A stretch of DNA of 42,179 bases from Candidatus Aenigmatarchaeota archaeon (GCA_026397335.1 JAPLVB010000008.1:1-42179); one strand, 5' to 3'; positions 1 through 10,611 are shown, counted from the first letter of the stretch. The notes: generated by a model not told the origin, from the letters alone. Translations and numbers: made by a program.

Positions 1-21
1 AAGAAAAAGCCAGGGAAGGAG

Positions 22-639
22 ATGTTCAAGGGAAGGGATATTGAATGGAAGGAAGCCGATGGGAAGATTCCGTACCTTGAAACCAGCATTGACAAGTTTT
101 ATCATCTCGTGAAAGAGAGAAAGAGAATAAATTTTTATGACGCTGCCAAAGAGTACGGGGTAAACAGGGACCAGATAGCCTCCTGGGCACGCATACTTGA
201 GGATCACAAGCTGGCGAAGGTCCACTACCCTGTTTTTGGCAGCCCTGTCGTTTTGATAGAAACCGAAAAACCAAAGAAAGAGGAAGAAAGGGAGGAGGAG
301 AAGCCCAAGAAAAAAGCCCCAAAAATAATAATAGCGCTCATAGGAGGGCTGATGGTTTTCTTCGGCTATGTCATGCTGGTGAGCAATCCATTCACAATAA
401 CGATGCGGTCTCAGCTGGCATCGATTATCGGAAGATTGACAGGATTATTCGCAATCTTTCCCTATCCTCTAAACATTATAACTCCTGTAATCATAATAAT
501 AGCGCTTCTATGGCTGGTCGCAGGACTAAGGCACAAGCGCAAGTCCACGAAAGACAACCCCTCAAAAGAGGGAACGAAAAAACGTCCTAAGGACATAGAA
601 GGCAAAATAGGCAAAATCAAGGAAGAGTTGGGATCCTGA
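22..639 (+). CDS. membrane protein with N-terminal winged-helix-like region, next to a secretion ATPase
   Basis: ORF; helix-turn-helix-like N-terminus (YDAAKEYGVNRDQIASWARILEDHKLAKVHYP), two hydrophobic segments, overlaps start of downstream ATPase. Confidence 0.7.
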   Translation: MFKGRDIEWKEADGKIPYLETSIDKFYHLVKERKRINFYDAAKEYGVNRDQIASWARILEDHKLAKVHYPVFGSPVVLIETEKPKKEEEREEEKPKKKAPKIIIALIGGLMVFFGYVMLVSNPFTITMRSQLASIIGRLTGLFAIFPYPLNIITPVIIIIALLWLVAGLRHKRKSTKDNPSKEGTKKRPKDIEGKIGKIKEELGS

Positions 640-2198
640 TGGAAAAACCAGAAATAATAGAATCTTATGAAATGGTAGTGGATGATGTTCCTGCAACTGT
701 GAAAATCATGCATGACCGCGCAGAGTTTGTTCCCATCTATCAGCTCGTTTTACCTGAAGTGGAAACCGCAACAAGGGCTGCCCTTGATTCCATAAGGGAG
801 GAGCTTATACCAGAGCTGAAGATTGAGCCTGAAGAGATAATGAGCGCGAAAGAGCTCAAGCTGCTCAAGGACGAGTTTGCTGAAAAAGCCCGCCGTCTCC
901 TTAAAAAGCAGGTGACCAGCCTCTCCGAGAGGAACCAGAAGACGCTTATAGGAATCCTCATACACAATTCGCTCGGACTGGGGAAGATGGAGATTCTCCT
1001 GCAGGACAAGAACCTTGAAGAGATTGTGATAAACGACTCAAAAAGCCCTGTGTGGGTTTACCACATAAGGCTTGGCTGGCTTAAAACCAACATAATGATT
1101 CCCACAGAAACGGATATCTACAACTATGCGGCTGCAATAGGGAGGCGCGTGGGGACGCAAATAACCAATCTCAACCCTCTAATGGACGCTTACCTCACAA
1201 CAGGCGACAGGGCAAACGCGACCCTGTTCCCCATAAGCTCCAGCGGCAACACACTCACAATCAGAAAATTCGCAAGAAGGCCCTGGACAATAACTGACTT
1301 CATAGAAACCGGAACCCTTTCCACGGATGTGGCGGCTTTCCTCTGGCTCGCAATCCAGTACGAGCTTAACATAGTTGTTTCCGGAGGCACTGCTTCCGGA
1401 AAGACATCCCTGCTTAACGCTCTCACATGCTTCATCCCGCCTAACCAGAGGATTATATCCATAGAGGACACCAGGGAGATACAGCTTCCCAGATACCTGC
1501 ACTGGGTTCCGCTCACAACAAGGCCTTCCAACCCGGAAGGAATGGGTGAAGTCACGATGCTTCAGCTCATGATAAACGCCCTCAGGATGAGGCCTGACAG
1601 GGTCATAGTTGGTGAGATAAGAAGAGGGAAGGAGGCGCAGGTGCTTTTCGAGGCAGTAACCACAGGTCACTCCGTTTACTCCACGCTTCACGCAAACACA
1701 TCAGACGAGACGTTCAGGAGGCTTGTCAATCCGCCAATAGACATACCTGTTGCGCTTTTGGGGAGCCTGCAGCTTATAGTTGTGATGCACAGGGACAGGA
1801 GAAAGGGGATAAGGAGGGTTCTTGAGATAGCAGAGCTTATTCCGACAGCAGGAGTGAAGCAGATGGGAATAGAGCTGAACGTCATATTCAGGTGGATAGC
1901 CTCGGAAGATGCTATAACAGAGCTTTCCAAATCCTTCAGGGCGATAAACGACATAAAGCTCTACTCAGGCATGGATGACAATGATGTGAAAAATGATTTG
2001 GAAGATAAGAAGAAGGTTCTGAAATGGCTTGTCAAGAACAAGGTTAAGGACATACATGAGGTGGGCAGGGTGGTTTCGGAATATTACAGGAACAGGGAGG
2101 AGCTCATAAAGATTATTGAGAAAGAGATGGAAGAGAAAGCTCCCAAACGGGCACCTGCAAAAGCCCAAAAATCCAAACGCGGCCGCAAAGGAAAATGA
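639..2198 (+). CDS. type II/IV secretion system (archaeal pilus) ATPase
   Basis: Walker A GGTASGKTSLLNAL, Walker B-like RPDRVIVGEIRRGKEAQ, VFEAVTTGHSVYSTLHA. Confidence 0.93.
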   Translation: MEKPEIIESYEMVVDDVPATVKIMHDRAEFVPIYQLVLPEVETATRAALDSIREELIPELKIEPEEIMSAKELKLLKDEFAEKARRLLKKQVTSLSERNQKTLIGILIHNSLGLGKMEILLQDKNLEEIVINDSKSPVWVYHIRLGWLKTNIMIPTETDIYNYAAAIGRRVGTQITNLNPLMDAYLTTGDRANATLFPISSSGNTLTIRKFARRPWTITDFIETGTLSTDVAAFLWLAIQYELNIVVSGGTASGKTSLLNALTCFIPPNQRIISIEDTREIQLPRYLHWVPLTTRPSNPEGMGEVTMLQLMINALRMRPDRVIVGEIRRGKEAQVLFEAVTTGHSVYSTLHANTSDETFRRLVNPPIDIPVALLGSLQLIVVMHRDRRKGIRRVLEIAELIPTAGVKQMGIELNVIFRWIASEDAITELSKSFRAINDIKLYSGMDDNDVKNDLEDKKKVLKWLVKNKVKDIHEVGRVVSEYYRNREELIKIIEKEMEEKAPKRAPAKAQKSKRGRKGK

Positions 2199-3722
2199 TC
2201 ATTCCCACTCCATTGTGGAAGGGGGCTTGTTGGAAATATCATAAACTACCCTGTTAATCGAACTAATTTCGTTTGTTATTCTCGTGGAAATTTTCTCCAA
2301 TATTTCATAAGGAATTTTGGCGAAATTCGCGGTCATAGCATCTTTTGACTCAACAATCCTGACAACGATGGGATGTTTGTAACTCCTCTCATCCCCCTGT
2401 ATTCCTACACTCCTTATCGGCAGCAATACAGCAAATGCCATCCAAACCTTGCTGTACAGATTTGTTTTCTTAAGCTCTTCTTCGATTATGAAACTCGCTT
2501 TCCTTACAATCTCCGCTTTTTCCGGCGTAACCTCTCCGATGATCCTTACAGCCAAGCCCGGACCGGGAAAAACATGCCTATCAATAATCTCATCGGGCAT
2601 AACCAATTCCTTTGAAATTCTCCTGACTTCGTCCTTATAGAGTTCCCTTAACGGCTCGTAAACCCTTAACCTCATCTTATCCGGCAAGCCGCCGACATTA
2701 TGATGGGACTTGATTTTTGAAGAATGTGGTGTTACTCCGCTTTCAATTCTGTCAGAATAGATTGTTCCTTGAACCAGAATTTCCGCCCCTGCTTCCCGTG
2801 CGGCTTCATCAAAAATATCAGCAAATAATCTGCCGATTGCCTTCCTTTTTTCCTCCGGTTCTGTAATGCCTTTTAATGCTTCAAAAAACCTATCCTGCGC
2901 CCTTATAATCTTCAGGTTCAGATTGAACTTTGAAAATATCCGCTCAACGGATTCCGTTTCTTTGTACCTCATCATGCCGGTGTCAACATAGACGGCAGTT
3001 AGATTCCTGCCAATAATATTGTTTGCCAGAATTGCGGCAGTTGAGGAATCGACCCCGCCGGACAAGCCAATTATGGCCTTTTTGTTCCCTATTTCCCGCC
3101 TAATTTCATCCGCTATGTTTTTGATAATGGCAGAATTGCTCCACTCCTTTTTGGCGCCGCAAATCCCGAAAACAAAATTTTCAAGAACTTTATTCCCGTT
3201 TTCTGTATGCGTGACCTCTGGATGAAACTGCACACCATAGATTTTCATCTTTTCATTTTCGAAGCCTGCAATACGGGAATTGTTTGTAGATGCAGTTATT
3301 GAGTAATTTCCAGGCAGCTCCTTCACGACGTCTTTATGGTTCATCCAAACCTTCTCCGTATTTTTTAAACCATTCAATAATATGCTCCTTTTTAGTATTC
3401 TAAGTTCTGTGATTCCGTACTCCCCGGATTCCCCGGGAATTACCTTTCCGCCATTAAGATGGGCTATCAGCTGGTGGCCATAGCATATCCCTAGAATCGG
3501 AACCCCATAACCAAATATTTCTTTGCTGCAGCTCGGGGATGAGGCATCATAAACAGAAGCGGCCCCGCCGGAAAAAATCAGCCCCTTCACATCGGGGCTT
3601 TTTAACAAATCCTTTTTTGCATTTGAAGGTAAAACTTCAGAATAAACGCCAAAATCCCTAACCCTTCTGGAAATCAGATGGCAATACTGACCGCCAAAAT
3701 CCAATATGACAATCTTATCCAT
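2199..3722 (-). CDS. guaA: GMP synthase (glutamine-hydrolysing), fused GATase and ATP-pyrophosphatase
   Basis: GATase motif ILGICYGHQLIAH, PP-loop IIGLSGGVDSSTAA, C-terminus NKPPSTMEWE. Confidence 0.96.
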   Translation of the reverse strand: MDKIVILDFGGQYCHLISRRVRDFGVYSEVLPSNAKKDLLKSPDVKGLIFSGGAASVYDASSPSCSKEIFGYGVPILGICYGHQLIAHLNGGKVIPGESGEYGITELRILKRSILLNGLKNTEKVWMNHKDVVKELPGNYSITASTNNSRIAGFENEKMKIYGVQFHPEVTHTENGNKVLENFVFGICGAKKEWSNSAIIKNIADEIRREIGNKKAIIGLSGGVDSSTAAILANNIIGRNLTAVYVDTGMMRYKETESVERIFSKFNLNLKIIRAQDRFFEALKGITEPEEKRKAIGRLFADIFDEAAREAGAEILVQGTIYSDRIESGVTPHSSKIKSHHNVGGLPDKMRLRVYEPLRELYKDEVRRISKELVMPDEIIDRHVFPGPGLAVRIIGEVTPEKAEIVRKASFIIEEELKKTNLYSKVWMAFAVLLPIRSVGIQGDERSYKHPIVVRIVESKDAMTANFAKIPYEILEKISTRITNEISSINRVVYDISNKPPSTMEWE

Positions 3723-3819
3723 AGTTATCTTAAATCTTTTGTTTTTATATCTTTCAAATTCTCACTTGTGATAACCTCCCTTAGCCGCATATTTATTCCA
3801 GCCATCCAATATCTATAAC

Positions 3820-5340
3820 ATGCGGAAAGGCTTCCTGCATGTAGTGGAGATAGTGATAGTCGGGCTCATGGCTTTCCTTGTGCTTCTGCAGTTCTCGTAT
3901 ATGCCAAAGCAGAACATAGACTGGGCAGGTATGAAGCTTTCCACCCAGGCCAACGATATCCTTTTCTCGCTTGACAAAAAAGGCGTGGATTTTTTCAACT
4001 CGACTGAATTGGACAGGGCTATCTCTTCCTTCGTCTCGAACAACACCATATACAGCCTCAGAATCAGGAACGTAATGAAGCCGAAAATAAACGTGGGCTG
4101 CATATGCTCCGCTGCTGAAACCACTTCTCTAACAAATACGCTCCAGACTTTTGAGATAAACGGCCAGAGCATGAGCTTCAGCGTGACCAGAATCGATCCG
4201 ATTGCCTTTTCGCATGAATATGATGTTATAGTTATTAATGATTCTAACCTTGCAAGCTATTACGACCAGATCAGGCAGTTCTTGGGAGCGGACAAGGGTA
4301 TTGTGGAATTCCGCCATTTCGCTAACCTAGGGGAGATAGACAACGTGCAGACCAACCTGTTCAACCTGAAATGGAACAGCTCGCTTCCGAATCCAAATGC
4401 AGATCCTGTGGGGTTCCGCTCAAACATGAGCTCGGAATCTTACTATAATATCTACAAGTATTTCCACAACATCCCCATTTACCAAGAGAATTTCACATCA
4501 AGCGCAGCAAACTGGAATACTCAAATCGGGTCTTGGAGCGTTAATTCCCAAAATTACCTTGGAGATAGCGGAGCCGGTACTGAAGCTGTATCCTTTTACA
4601 ACAGGCAATTCCAAGACACCTATTCCATGAGAGCCTTGTTCAGGTTTGACACCGCCCCGAATGTAAAGATGATAGTTTACAGGCAGGATGCAAGCAATTA
4701 TGTGGCCGTTGATTACAACGATGGTTCAAACACGGTAACTGTGTGGGATAACTTGACCGGCACGCCAAACAACAGGGGCTCAGCGGGCTACGCTCTTGCT
4801 TCAGGCATTTGGTATGATGTGAGGATAATGCCCCAGCCGGACAGAACCCTTAAAATATACATAAATGGTTCCCAGATAAATCTTGTATCGCCACAGCCTG
4901 TCACAATCAGGCAGAACAGCCAGATAGGCCTTGGGGTACAAAACGGCCAGTCAAGGTTTGACAATGTGCGGGTGAGTTTTACCGAGAAGCACAATTTCAG
5001 CCAGATTCTCCAGAATGAGAAAGTCCAGCCGCAGGACAACAACCTCCAGAAGAGCATGCTCATCCAGAGGAGCACGCAGCTACCCGCGTGCGTAGTTAAC
5101 AGCAACATCGTGGATGACAGGGGTAGGACAGCATGGCTTGCGTATGCAGACCCGGCAGCCAACCAGGACATCAGCAACATGCTCAGAACCCTTGTGGTGT
5201 GGGCAGCCGGGGACGAGAATGTGATTATAAAGAATGAAGTGAGAAACGTCCCTGTCGTCACCAGCCTTTACAAGATCTATGACCAGGACATGTACCAGCC
5301 TGTGGAGATTGTTTTGACAATGGGGAATTTGTACGGATAG
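3820..5340 (+). CDS. secreted protein with pilin-like N-terminus and LamG-like beta-sandwich region
   Basis: MRKGFLHVVEIVIVGLMAFLVLLQ N-terminus; region WSVNSQNYLGDSG...YSMRALFRFDTAPNVKMIVYRQDASNYVAVDY resembles LamG/3-keto-disaccharide hydrolase-like domains. Confidence 0.65.
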   Translation: MRKGFLHVVEIVIVGLMAFLVLLQFSYMPKQNIDWAGMKLSTQANDILFSLDKKGVDFFNSTELDRAISSFVSNNTIYSLRIRNVMKPKINVGCICSAAETTSLTNTLQTFEINGQSMSFSVTRIDPIAFSHEYDVIVINDSNLASYYDQIRQFLGADKGIVEFRHFANLGEIDNVQTNLFNLKWNSSLPNPNADPVGFRSNMSSESYYNIYKYFHNIPIYQENFTSSAANWNTQIGSWSVNSQNYLGDSGAGTEAVSFYNRQFQDTYSMRALFRFDTAPNVKMIVYRQDASNYVAVDYNDGSNTVTVWDNLTGTPNNRGSAGYALASGIWYDVRIMPQPDRTLKIYINGSQINLVSPQPVTIRQNSQIGLGVQNGQSRFDNVRVSFTEKHNFSQILQNEKVQPQDNNLQKSMLIQRSTQLPACVVNSNIVDDRGRTAWLAYADPAANQDISNMLRTLVVWAAGDENVIIKNEVRNVPVVTSLYKIYDQDMYQPVEIVLTMGNLYG

Positions 5341-5360
5341 TTAGAAAACTATTTTTGCAA

Positions 5361-6800
5361 TCACAATCTCTTCCATCTCGGGCCCTGCGCAGTGTCCTCC
5401 ACTATAATCCCCTTCTTCTTGAGCGACTCTCTTATGGAATCAGCTTCCTTCCATTTCTTCTCGCTCCTGAGAGAGTCTCTCTTGAGAATAAGCTCCCTCA
5501 CTTCCTTTTCAGCCTCCTCGGGGGAGTGCCATACCTTTCCTGTTTCTGACAGTTCCAGAGCCAGTACTTTATCAGCATCAAAAACCGCGTCAAGAACGAG
5601 TTTCGCATCCTTCTCAGAAACAGGAGCCATTCTGTTAACTTCCTTCATCATATCGAATATGGCTTTGAGCGCTAGGGGCGTGTTCAGGTCATCATCAAGC
5701 GCCTTTTCAAAATCCCTGCGTGCTTTCTCAATAACCTTCTGGATTTGGGGATTGGATTCTCGTTTGACAGCCTTCGGCTGTCCTTCTGCAGTTCCACCTT
5801 TATCAGCCTGCATTTCCGCGACGAAATTCTCCACGCCTTTCACGGTCGCCTCTGCTGACTTTATGGCATCCATTGTGAAGTTCAGCTTGGTCCTGTAGTG
5901 GGCGGAGAGCAGAAGGAATCTTATGGCTTTTGGACTGTAACCTTTCTTGAGCAAATCCCTTAGCGTGAAAAAGTTCCCGGCCGACTTTGCCATCTTCTGG
6001 CCGTCCACAAGCAGGTGCTCATTGTGAATCCAGTATCGCACGAATCGCTTTCCTGTGGCGGCTTCTGACTGTGCTATCTCGTTTTCATGGTGAGGAAATA
6101 TCAAATCCACTCCTCCTGTATGAATGTCAAACGTTTCTCCGAGATATTTCATGCTCATTGCTGAGCATTCTATATGCCAGCCAGGCCTGCCTTTCCCCAG
6201 CTCGGTCTCCCAAAAAACGTTTCCGTCCTCCCTGTTCCAGAACTTCCATAACGCAAAATCGCTGGCTGCGGTTTTGTCATATTCATCCTGCCTCACGCGC
6301 GCTCCTGCCTTCAGTCCCTTTAAATCTGTTCCTGAAAGTTTCCCATAGCCCTTGAACTTTGAGATTTTGTAGTAAATCCCGTCCTCCCCTTTGTAAGCGT
6401 AGCCCTTCCTTTCCAATGCTTGTACAATCGAGACCATTTCTTTTATGTGCTCCGTGGCTCTTGGGTATAAAGTTGCAGGGGTTATGTTCAGGCTTTTTAT
6501 GTCCTCGAAAAATGCCTTCTCATACCTTTCAGTTAGCTTGCTGGAAGGGATTCCTTCTTTTGCGGATTTCTTGATTATCTTGTCATCCACATCAGTAAGG
6601 TTCATCACCTGCTTTACTTTGAAGCCCTTCCATTCAAAATACCTGCGCAGCAAATCAGCAAACACGTAAGACCTGAAGTTTCCTATATGGGCGTAATCAT
6701 AAACCGTGGGACCGCAATTATACATTCCTACCTGGCCCTCTTTTATCGGCCTGAAAACTTCCTTCTTTCGCGTCATGGTGCTGTAAAATTTTATTGGCAT
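5361..6800 (-). CDS. cysS: cysteinyl-tRNA synthetase
   Basis: MPIKFYSTMTRKKEVF, CGPTVYDYAHIGN, GWHIECSAMS, KMAKSAGNFFTLRD. Confidence 0.96.
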   Translation of the reverse strand: MPIKFYSTMTRKKEVFRPIKEGQVGMYNCGPTVYDYAHIGNFRSYVFADLLRRYFEWKGFKVKQVMNLTDVDDKIIKKSAKEGIPSSKLTERYEKAFFEDIKSLNITPATLYPRATEHIKEMVSIVQALERKGYAYKGEDGIYYKISKFKGYGKLSGTDLKGLKAGARVRQDEYDKTAASDFALWKFWNREDGNVFWETELGKGRPGWHIECSAMSMKYLGETFDIHTGGVDLIFPHHENEIAQSEAATGKRFVRYWIHNEHLLVDGQKMAKSAGNFFTLRDLLKKGYSPKAIRFLLLSAHYRTKLNFTMDAIKSAEATVKGVENFVAEMQADKGGTAEGQPKAVKRESNPQIQKVIEKARRDFEKALDDDLNTPLALKAIFDMMKEVNRMAPVSEKDAKLVLDAVFDADKVLALELSETGKVWHSPEEAEKEVRELILKRDSLRSEKKWKEADSIRESLKKKGIIVEDTAQGPRWKRL

Positions 6801-6870
6801 TATATCTCCTGTTAACAATTGTCAGTTGTTTTTATAATCATTATAATAACACGACCCGATAATTATAAAT

Positions 6871-9411
6871 ATGGGCCTTTTCAGGAAGAAACGCACGATA
6901 GACAGAGCTCAGTTCAGGAGGATAGTGGCGGAATCCCGCCGGCACAGAGTATACCTTCCTGCATCCCGCCCAAAACCGCTTATTTCTTCAAGGGAATACA
7001 GGATTTACAAGCAGGCTGAGAAACGGAGGCTTAACTGGTATGAAAGGCTTGCAAGATTCTCGGAAAAGCTCCTGAAAGTCAAGCCAGGCAAAAGGACAGG
7101 GCAGGAGCTCCAGAAACAGATAGCTTTCACGGGCCTCATGATATCCCCGGCAAGCGTGATGTCCCTGTTTGTGCTCACTCTTGTTGTTTTCGTAGTTATC
7201 GGAGCTGCTACAACAATCGCGCTTATGGGAACCAACCCGATGTACGGAATCGGAATAATAGCTCTGGGCCTTGGCCTTGCATATTATTTCTACAAATATC
7301 CTGCAAATCTCGTGAAGAAGCTCAGAATTCAGGCGAGTTCGGAGGTTGTGCTGGCGGTTCTCTACATGGTCGTCTCGATGAGGATCTCCCCGAATCTGGA
7401 GCGCGCTTTAAGGTTTGCGGCAGCGAACGTTTCAGGCGCGCTCGCATGGGACATGAGGAAGCTCATATGGGACATAGAGATGAGAAGATATTATTCAGCG
7501 CAAGACGCCCTTGCAGACTATATAGCCAAGTGGAAGCCTGAGAACGAGGAGTTTGCAGAGGCGCTCCGCCTCATCCGCGACTCAGAAACCCAGGTACCGG
7601 AAAGGGGAAGGAAAATCCTGGATGAGGCTCTGGAAATCATTCTGGACGGGACGAAAACGCGAATGAAGCACTATGCACAGGAGCTAAACCTCCCTGTTAT
7701 GATAATCCACATGATGGGCATAATCCTTCCTGTGATGGGAACAATAATGGCGCCGCTTGCAGCAGTGTTCATGAGCGATGTTGTCTCGCCTGTGTATTTC
7801 GTTCTGGGCTATGACATAATACTTCCCCTGCTCATAATCTGGTTCATAAACAATACGCTCAACAAGAGGCCTGTGACATTCTCGCAGGTTGATACGTCGC
7901 ACCACCCTGACCTCCCCCCAAAAGGAAGCTTCTGGATAGGAAAAGGAAAGTCAATGCCGGCAATGCCATTAGCCATAATCGTGCTTCTTGTGTTCTTGAT
8001 ACCCTCCGGGTATTTCTTCGTGGAGAATCCGCGGATGCTTTCCATAGGGCTTAAAGATGCAACAAGCTGCACATTCCTTTCAATCCCTTATGAAGCTGAA
8101 TGCCCGGCAATATCGCTTGCCATGTCCATATTCCTGGTTCTTGGTGTTGCCGCAGGCCTTTCGGTATATTTCATCCTGTCCACATTCCAGCGGCTAAGAA
8201 TACAGAACCGTGTGGAGAGTATAGAAGGTCAGTTCGAGCTTGCGCTGTTCCAGTTAGGCAACAGGATAGCCGGAGGGACTCCCACAGAAGTCGCCATGGA
8301 AAAGGCGATAGGAGATATGAAGGATATAGAGATATCAAGCCTTTTCAAGATAGCGCTGAGGAACATAAAGACAATGGGCATGACGCTTGACGAGGCGCTC
8401 TTCAACAAGAAGTATGGAGCCCTGATATACTATCCTTCCAAGCTCATCAAGAACATAATGTATGCTGTTGTTGATACCTCCAAGAAAGGCGTCATTTATG
8501 CATCAGAGGCCATGCTCAGGATTTCCCGCTACCTAAAGAACATAAGGGAGACGCAAGAATACATACGCGAGATGCTTTCCGAGACCACTTCTTCCATGAA
8601 GTTCCAGGCATACTTCCTTACGCCTCTGATAACAGGCCTCATAGTTTCCATGGCGGATGTGATGATACAGGTTCTCATAAAGCTTGGCGGGTTCCTTGAC
8701 GCCATCGGGACGACAGGCGGCGGCCTTCCCGGAATGAACATATCAAGCCTTTTTGCAGACATGGACAAAGTGATATCGCCTTCGCTGTTCCAGCTGATAG
8801 TGGGCATCTATGTGATGGAGGTTATAATCATCCTAGGTATGTTCATCACCAAAATCAGCCATGGCGATAATAAGACCCTCCAGTGGAACACCGTGGGCAA
8901 GATGCTGCTAATCGGCATGTTCATTTACTTCCTTGTGATACATATGGAAAAGAAAAACCCTCTTCCAGGAAAACTTATGTTCTCCGTCCCCAGGGGGTTT
9001 ATGGAAATGCACATGCTCAAGGCCCTGGAAAAATCCAGGTGCGGATACGAGATAATAAAATGGATGGAAAGCCAGACCCTTTGCTGGAAGCCTTCTCCGG
9101 GCTCCATATACCCTATGCTGCAGAAGCTGCAAAAAGCCAGCCTCATAACAGAGAAGGACGTAGGCAAGAGGAAAATATACACCCTCACAAAAAGCGGCAG
9201 GGAGAGGATAAAAAAATTCGATTTGTACAAAAATGACATAAAAGAAAAGATGATCGCGCTCTTCAGGATGATGGGCGAGGAGAATATCGCTTACATTGAG
9301 AAGAGCTTTGATATTTTGGAGATGATAAAAAGAGATCCCGCCAAGCTGAAAAAAGCCGCAAGCCTCAGGAAAAAATTCATAGAGGATCTTGAAGAACTGG
9401 AGAGGAAATAA
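6871..9411 (+). CDS. type II secretion system F-family (TadC-like) membrane protein, read through into a PadR-like HTH domain
   Basis: multiple TM segments and T2SSF-like domains; C-terminus RGFMEMHMLKALEKSRCGYEIIKWMESQ...GSIYPMLQKLQKASLITEKDVGKRKIYTLTKSGRERI is PadR-like. Confidence 0.85.
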   Translation: MGLFRKKRTIDRAQFRRIVAESRRHRVYLPASRPKPLISSREYRIYKQAEKRRLNWYERLARFSEKLLKVKPGKRTGQELQKQIAFTGLMISPASVMSLFVLTLVVFVVIGAATTIALMGTNPMYGIGIIALGLGLAYYFYKYPANLVKKLRIQASSEVVLAVLYMVVSMRISPNLERALRFAAANVSGALAWDMRKLIWDIEMRRYYSAQDALADYIAKWKPENEEFAEALRLIRDSETQVPERGRKILDEALEIILDGTKTRMKHYAQELNLPVMIIHMMGIILPVMGTIMAPLAAVFMSDVVSPVYFVLGYDIILPLLIIWFINNTLNKRPVTFSQVDTSHHPDLPPKGSFWIGKGKSMPAMPLAIIVLLVFLIPSGYFFVENPRMLSIGLKDATSCTFLSIPYEAECPAISLAMSIFLVLGVAAGLSVYFILSTFQRLRIQNRVESIEGQFELALFQLGNRIAGGTPTEVAMEKAIGDMKDIEISSLFKIALRNIKTMGMTLDEALFNKKYGALIYYPSKLIKNIMYAVVDTSKKGVIYASEAMLRISRYLKNIRETQEYIREMLSETTSSMKFQAYFLTPLITGLIVSMADVMIQVLIKLGGFLDAIGTTGGGLPGMNISSLFADMDKVISPSLFQLIVGIYVMEVIIILGMFITKISHGDNKTLQWNTVGKMLLIGMFIYFLVIHMEKKNPLPGKLMFSVPRGFMEMHMLKALEKSRCGYEIIKWMESQTLCWKPSPGSIYPMLQKLQKASLITEKDVGKRKIYTLTKSGRERIKKFDLYKNDIKEKMIALFRMMGEENIAYIEKSFDILEMIKRDPAKLKKAASLRKKFIEDLEELERK

Positions 9412-9412
9412 C

Positions 9413-10534
9413 ATGTGGGACCTTGCTCTGAGAAACATAATGAGAAATCGCACCCGAACAATCCTTACAGTACTTGGGATACTCATAGGAATAGGTTCCA
9501 TAGTTGCCCTCGGTTCAATAGCCGAGGGAATTGATGCCTCAATACAGAGCAGCCTACAGCTCAGCACCTCCAAAATAACTGTCCAGCAGAAGAATGCCGG
9601 AATATTTTGGATGGGGAGCGAGTTGACCAATGAGGACCTGGATGTTGTGAAAAGCGTCGGCGGGATAAAGGACGTTGTACCCCTAATGGTAAGGGTAGAG
9701 AACATACAGGCTTTCCAGGGACCGGAGTATGTGGTTGTGGGCATAGAGCCGGACAAGACGCAATATTTCGTGAACGAGAACACGAAGATGTACCAGGGCA
9801 GGGAGCTTGAGGACGGGGATTCCGGAGTCGCGGTTATGGGAAAGACCATCGCGGACAAGTACAACATCCAGGTGGGCGACTCTTGGATCATCAAGAACGA
9901 GGATTTCGAGGTTGTTGGAATAATAGAGAAAACTGACATAAGCGACATAGACAGCGCAATCCTTGTTACCTTGGAAGATCTCCAGAACGTTGAGAATAAG
10001 GATACATATTATGCGATTTATGTGATACCAGACGACATAAAGGACACGGAAAAAATTGCGGCGGAAATAGACGACTCCAGCGACAACCTGCAGGCCCTGA
10101 CGTCAAAGGAGCTTGCCAGGCAGGCCTCACAGATAGTGGACCAGATAAGGTTCTTCACCTTCGGGATAGGCGCGATTGCCGCTTTCGTGGGAGGGCTTGG
10201 AGTTATGAATACCATGATAATGGCTGTTCTCGAGAGGAGGAGGGAGATAGGAGTAATGAAAGCAATAGGAGCAACCAACAGAATGGTGCTCACGCAGATA
10301 CTTACGGAATCTGCTCTCATAAGCTTGATTGGGGGCCTTGGTGGCATAGCCCTGGGTTTGGGCACTTCATTCCTTTTATCTGCAGGCTTTGGAGGGCAGA
10401 TAACCCCTGTTGTCACGCCTGGCCTTGCTCTAACAGGCCTTGGATTCGCACTCTTCCTTGGTGTGATAGGCGGGCTTTATCCAGCAAGAAAAGCCGCACA
10501 GCTTGATCCAGTGGAGGCCTTGAGATACGAGTGA
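9413..10534 (+). CDS. ABC transporter permease, MacB/FtsX-like
   Basis: MWDLALRNIMRNRTRTILTVLGILIGIGSIVAL, C-terminal GLYPARKAAQLDPVEALRYE. Confidence 0.94.
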   Translation: MWDLALRNIMRNRTRTILTVLGILIGIGSIVALGSIAEGIDASIQSSLQLSTSKITVQQKNAGIFWMGSELTNEDLDVVKSVGGIKDVVPLMVRVENIQAFQGPEYVVVGIEPDKTQYFVNENTKMYQGRELEDGDSGVAVMGKTIADKYNIQVGDSWIIKNEDFEVVGIIEKTDISDIDSAILVTLEDLQNVENKDTYYAIYVIPDDIKDTEKIAAEIDDSSDNLQALTSKELARQASQIVDQIRFFTFGIGAIAAFVGGLGVMNTMIMAVLERRREIGVMKAIGATNRMVLTQILTESALISLIGGLGGIALGLGTSFLLSAGFGGQITPVVTPGLALTGLGFALFLGVIGGLYPARKAAQLDPVEALRYE

Positions 10535-10570
10535 ACGTGAGAATGAAGATGGAACGAAAGACCGACAGCC

Positions 10571-10611
10571 GATTAAAGAAAGAAGGTGGTAAGAACCACC
10601 TTCAATCGAGG
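10571..10611. repeat. family A palindromic hairpin
   Basis: gattaaagaaaGAAGGTGGTaagaACCACCTTCaatcgag. Confidence 0.85.
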
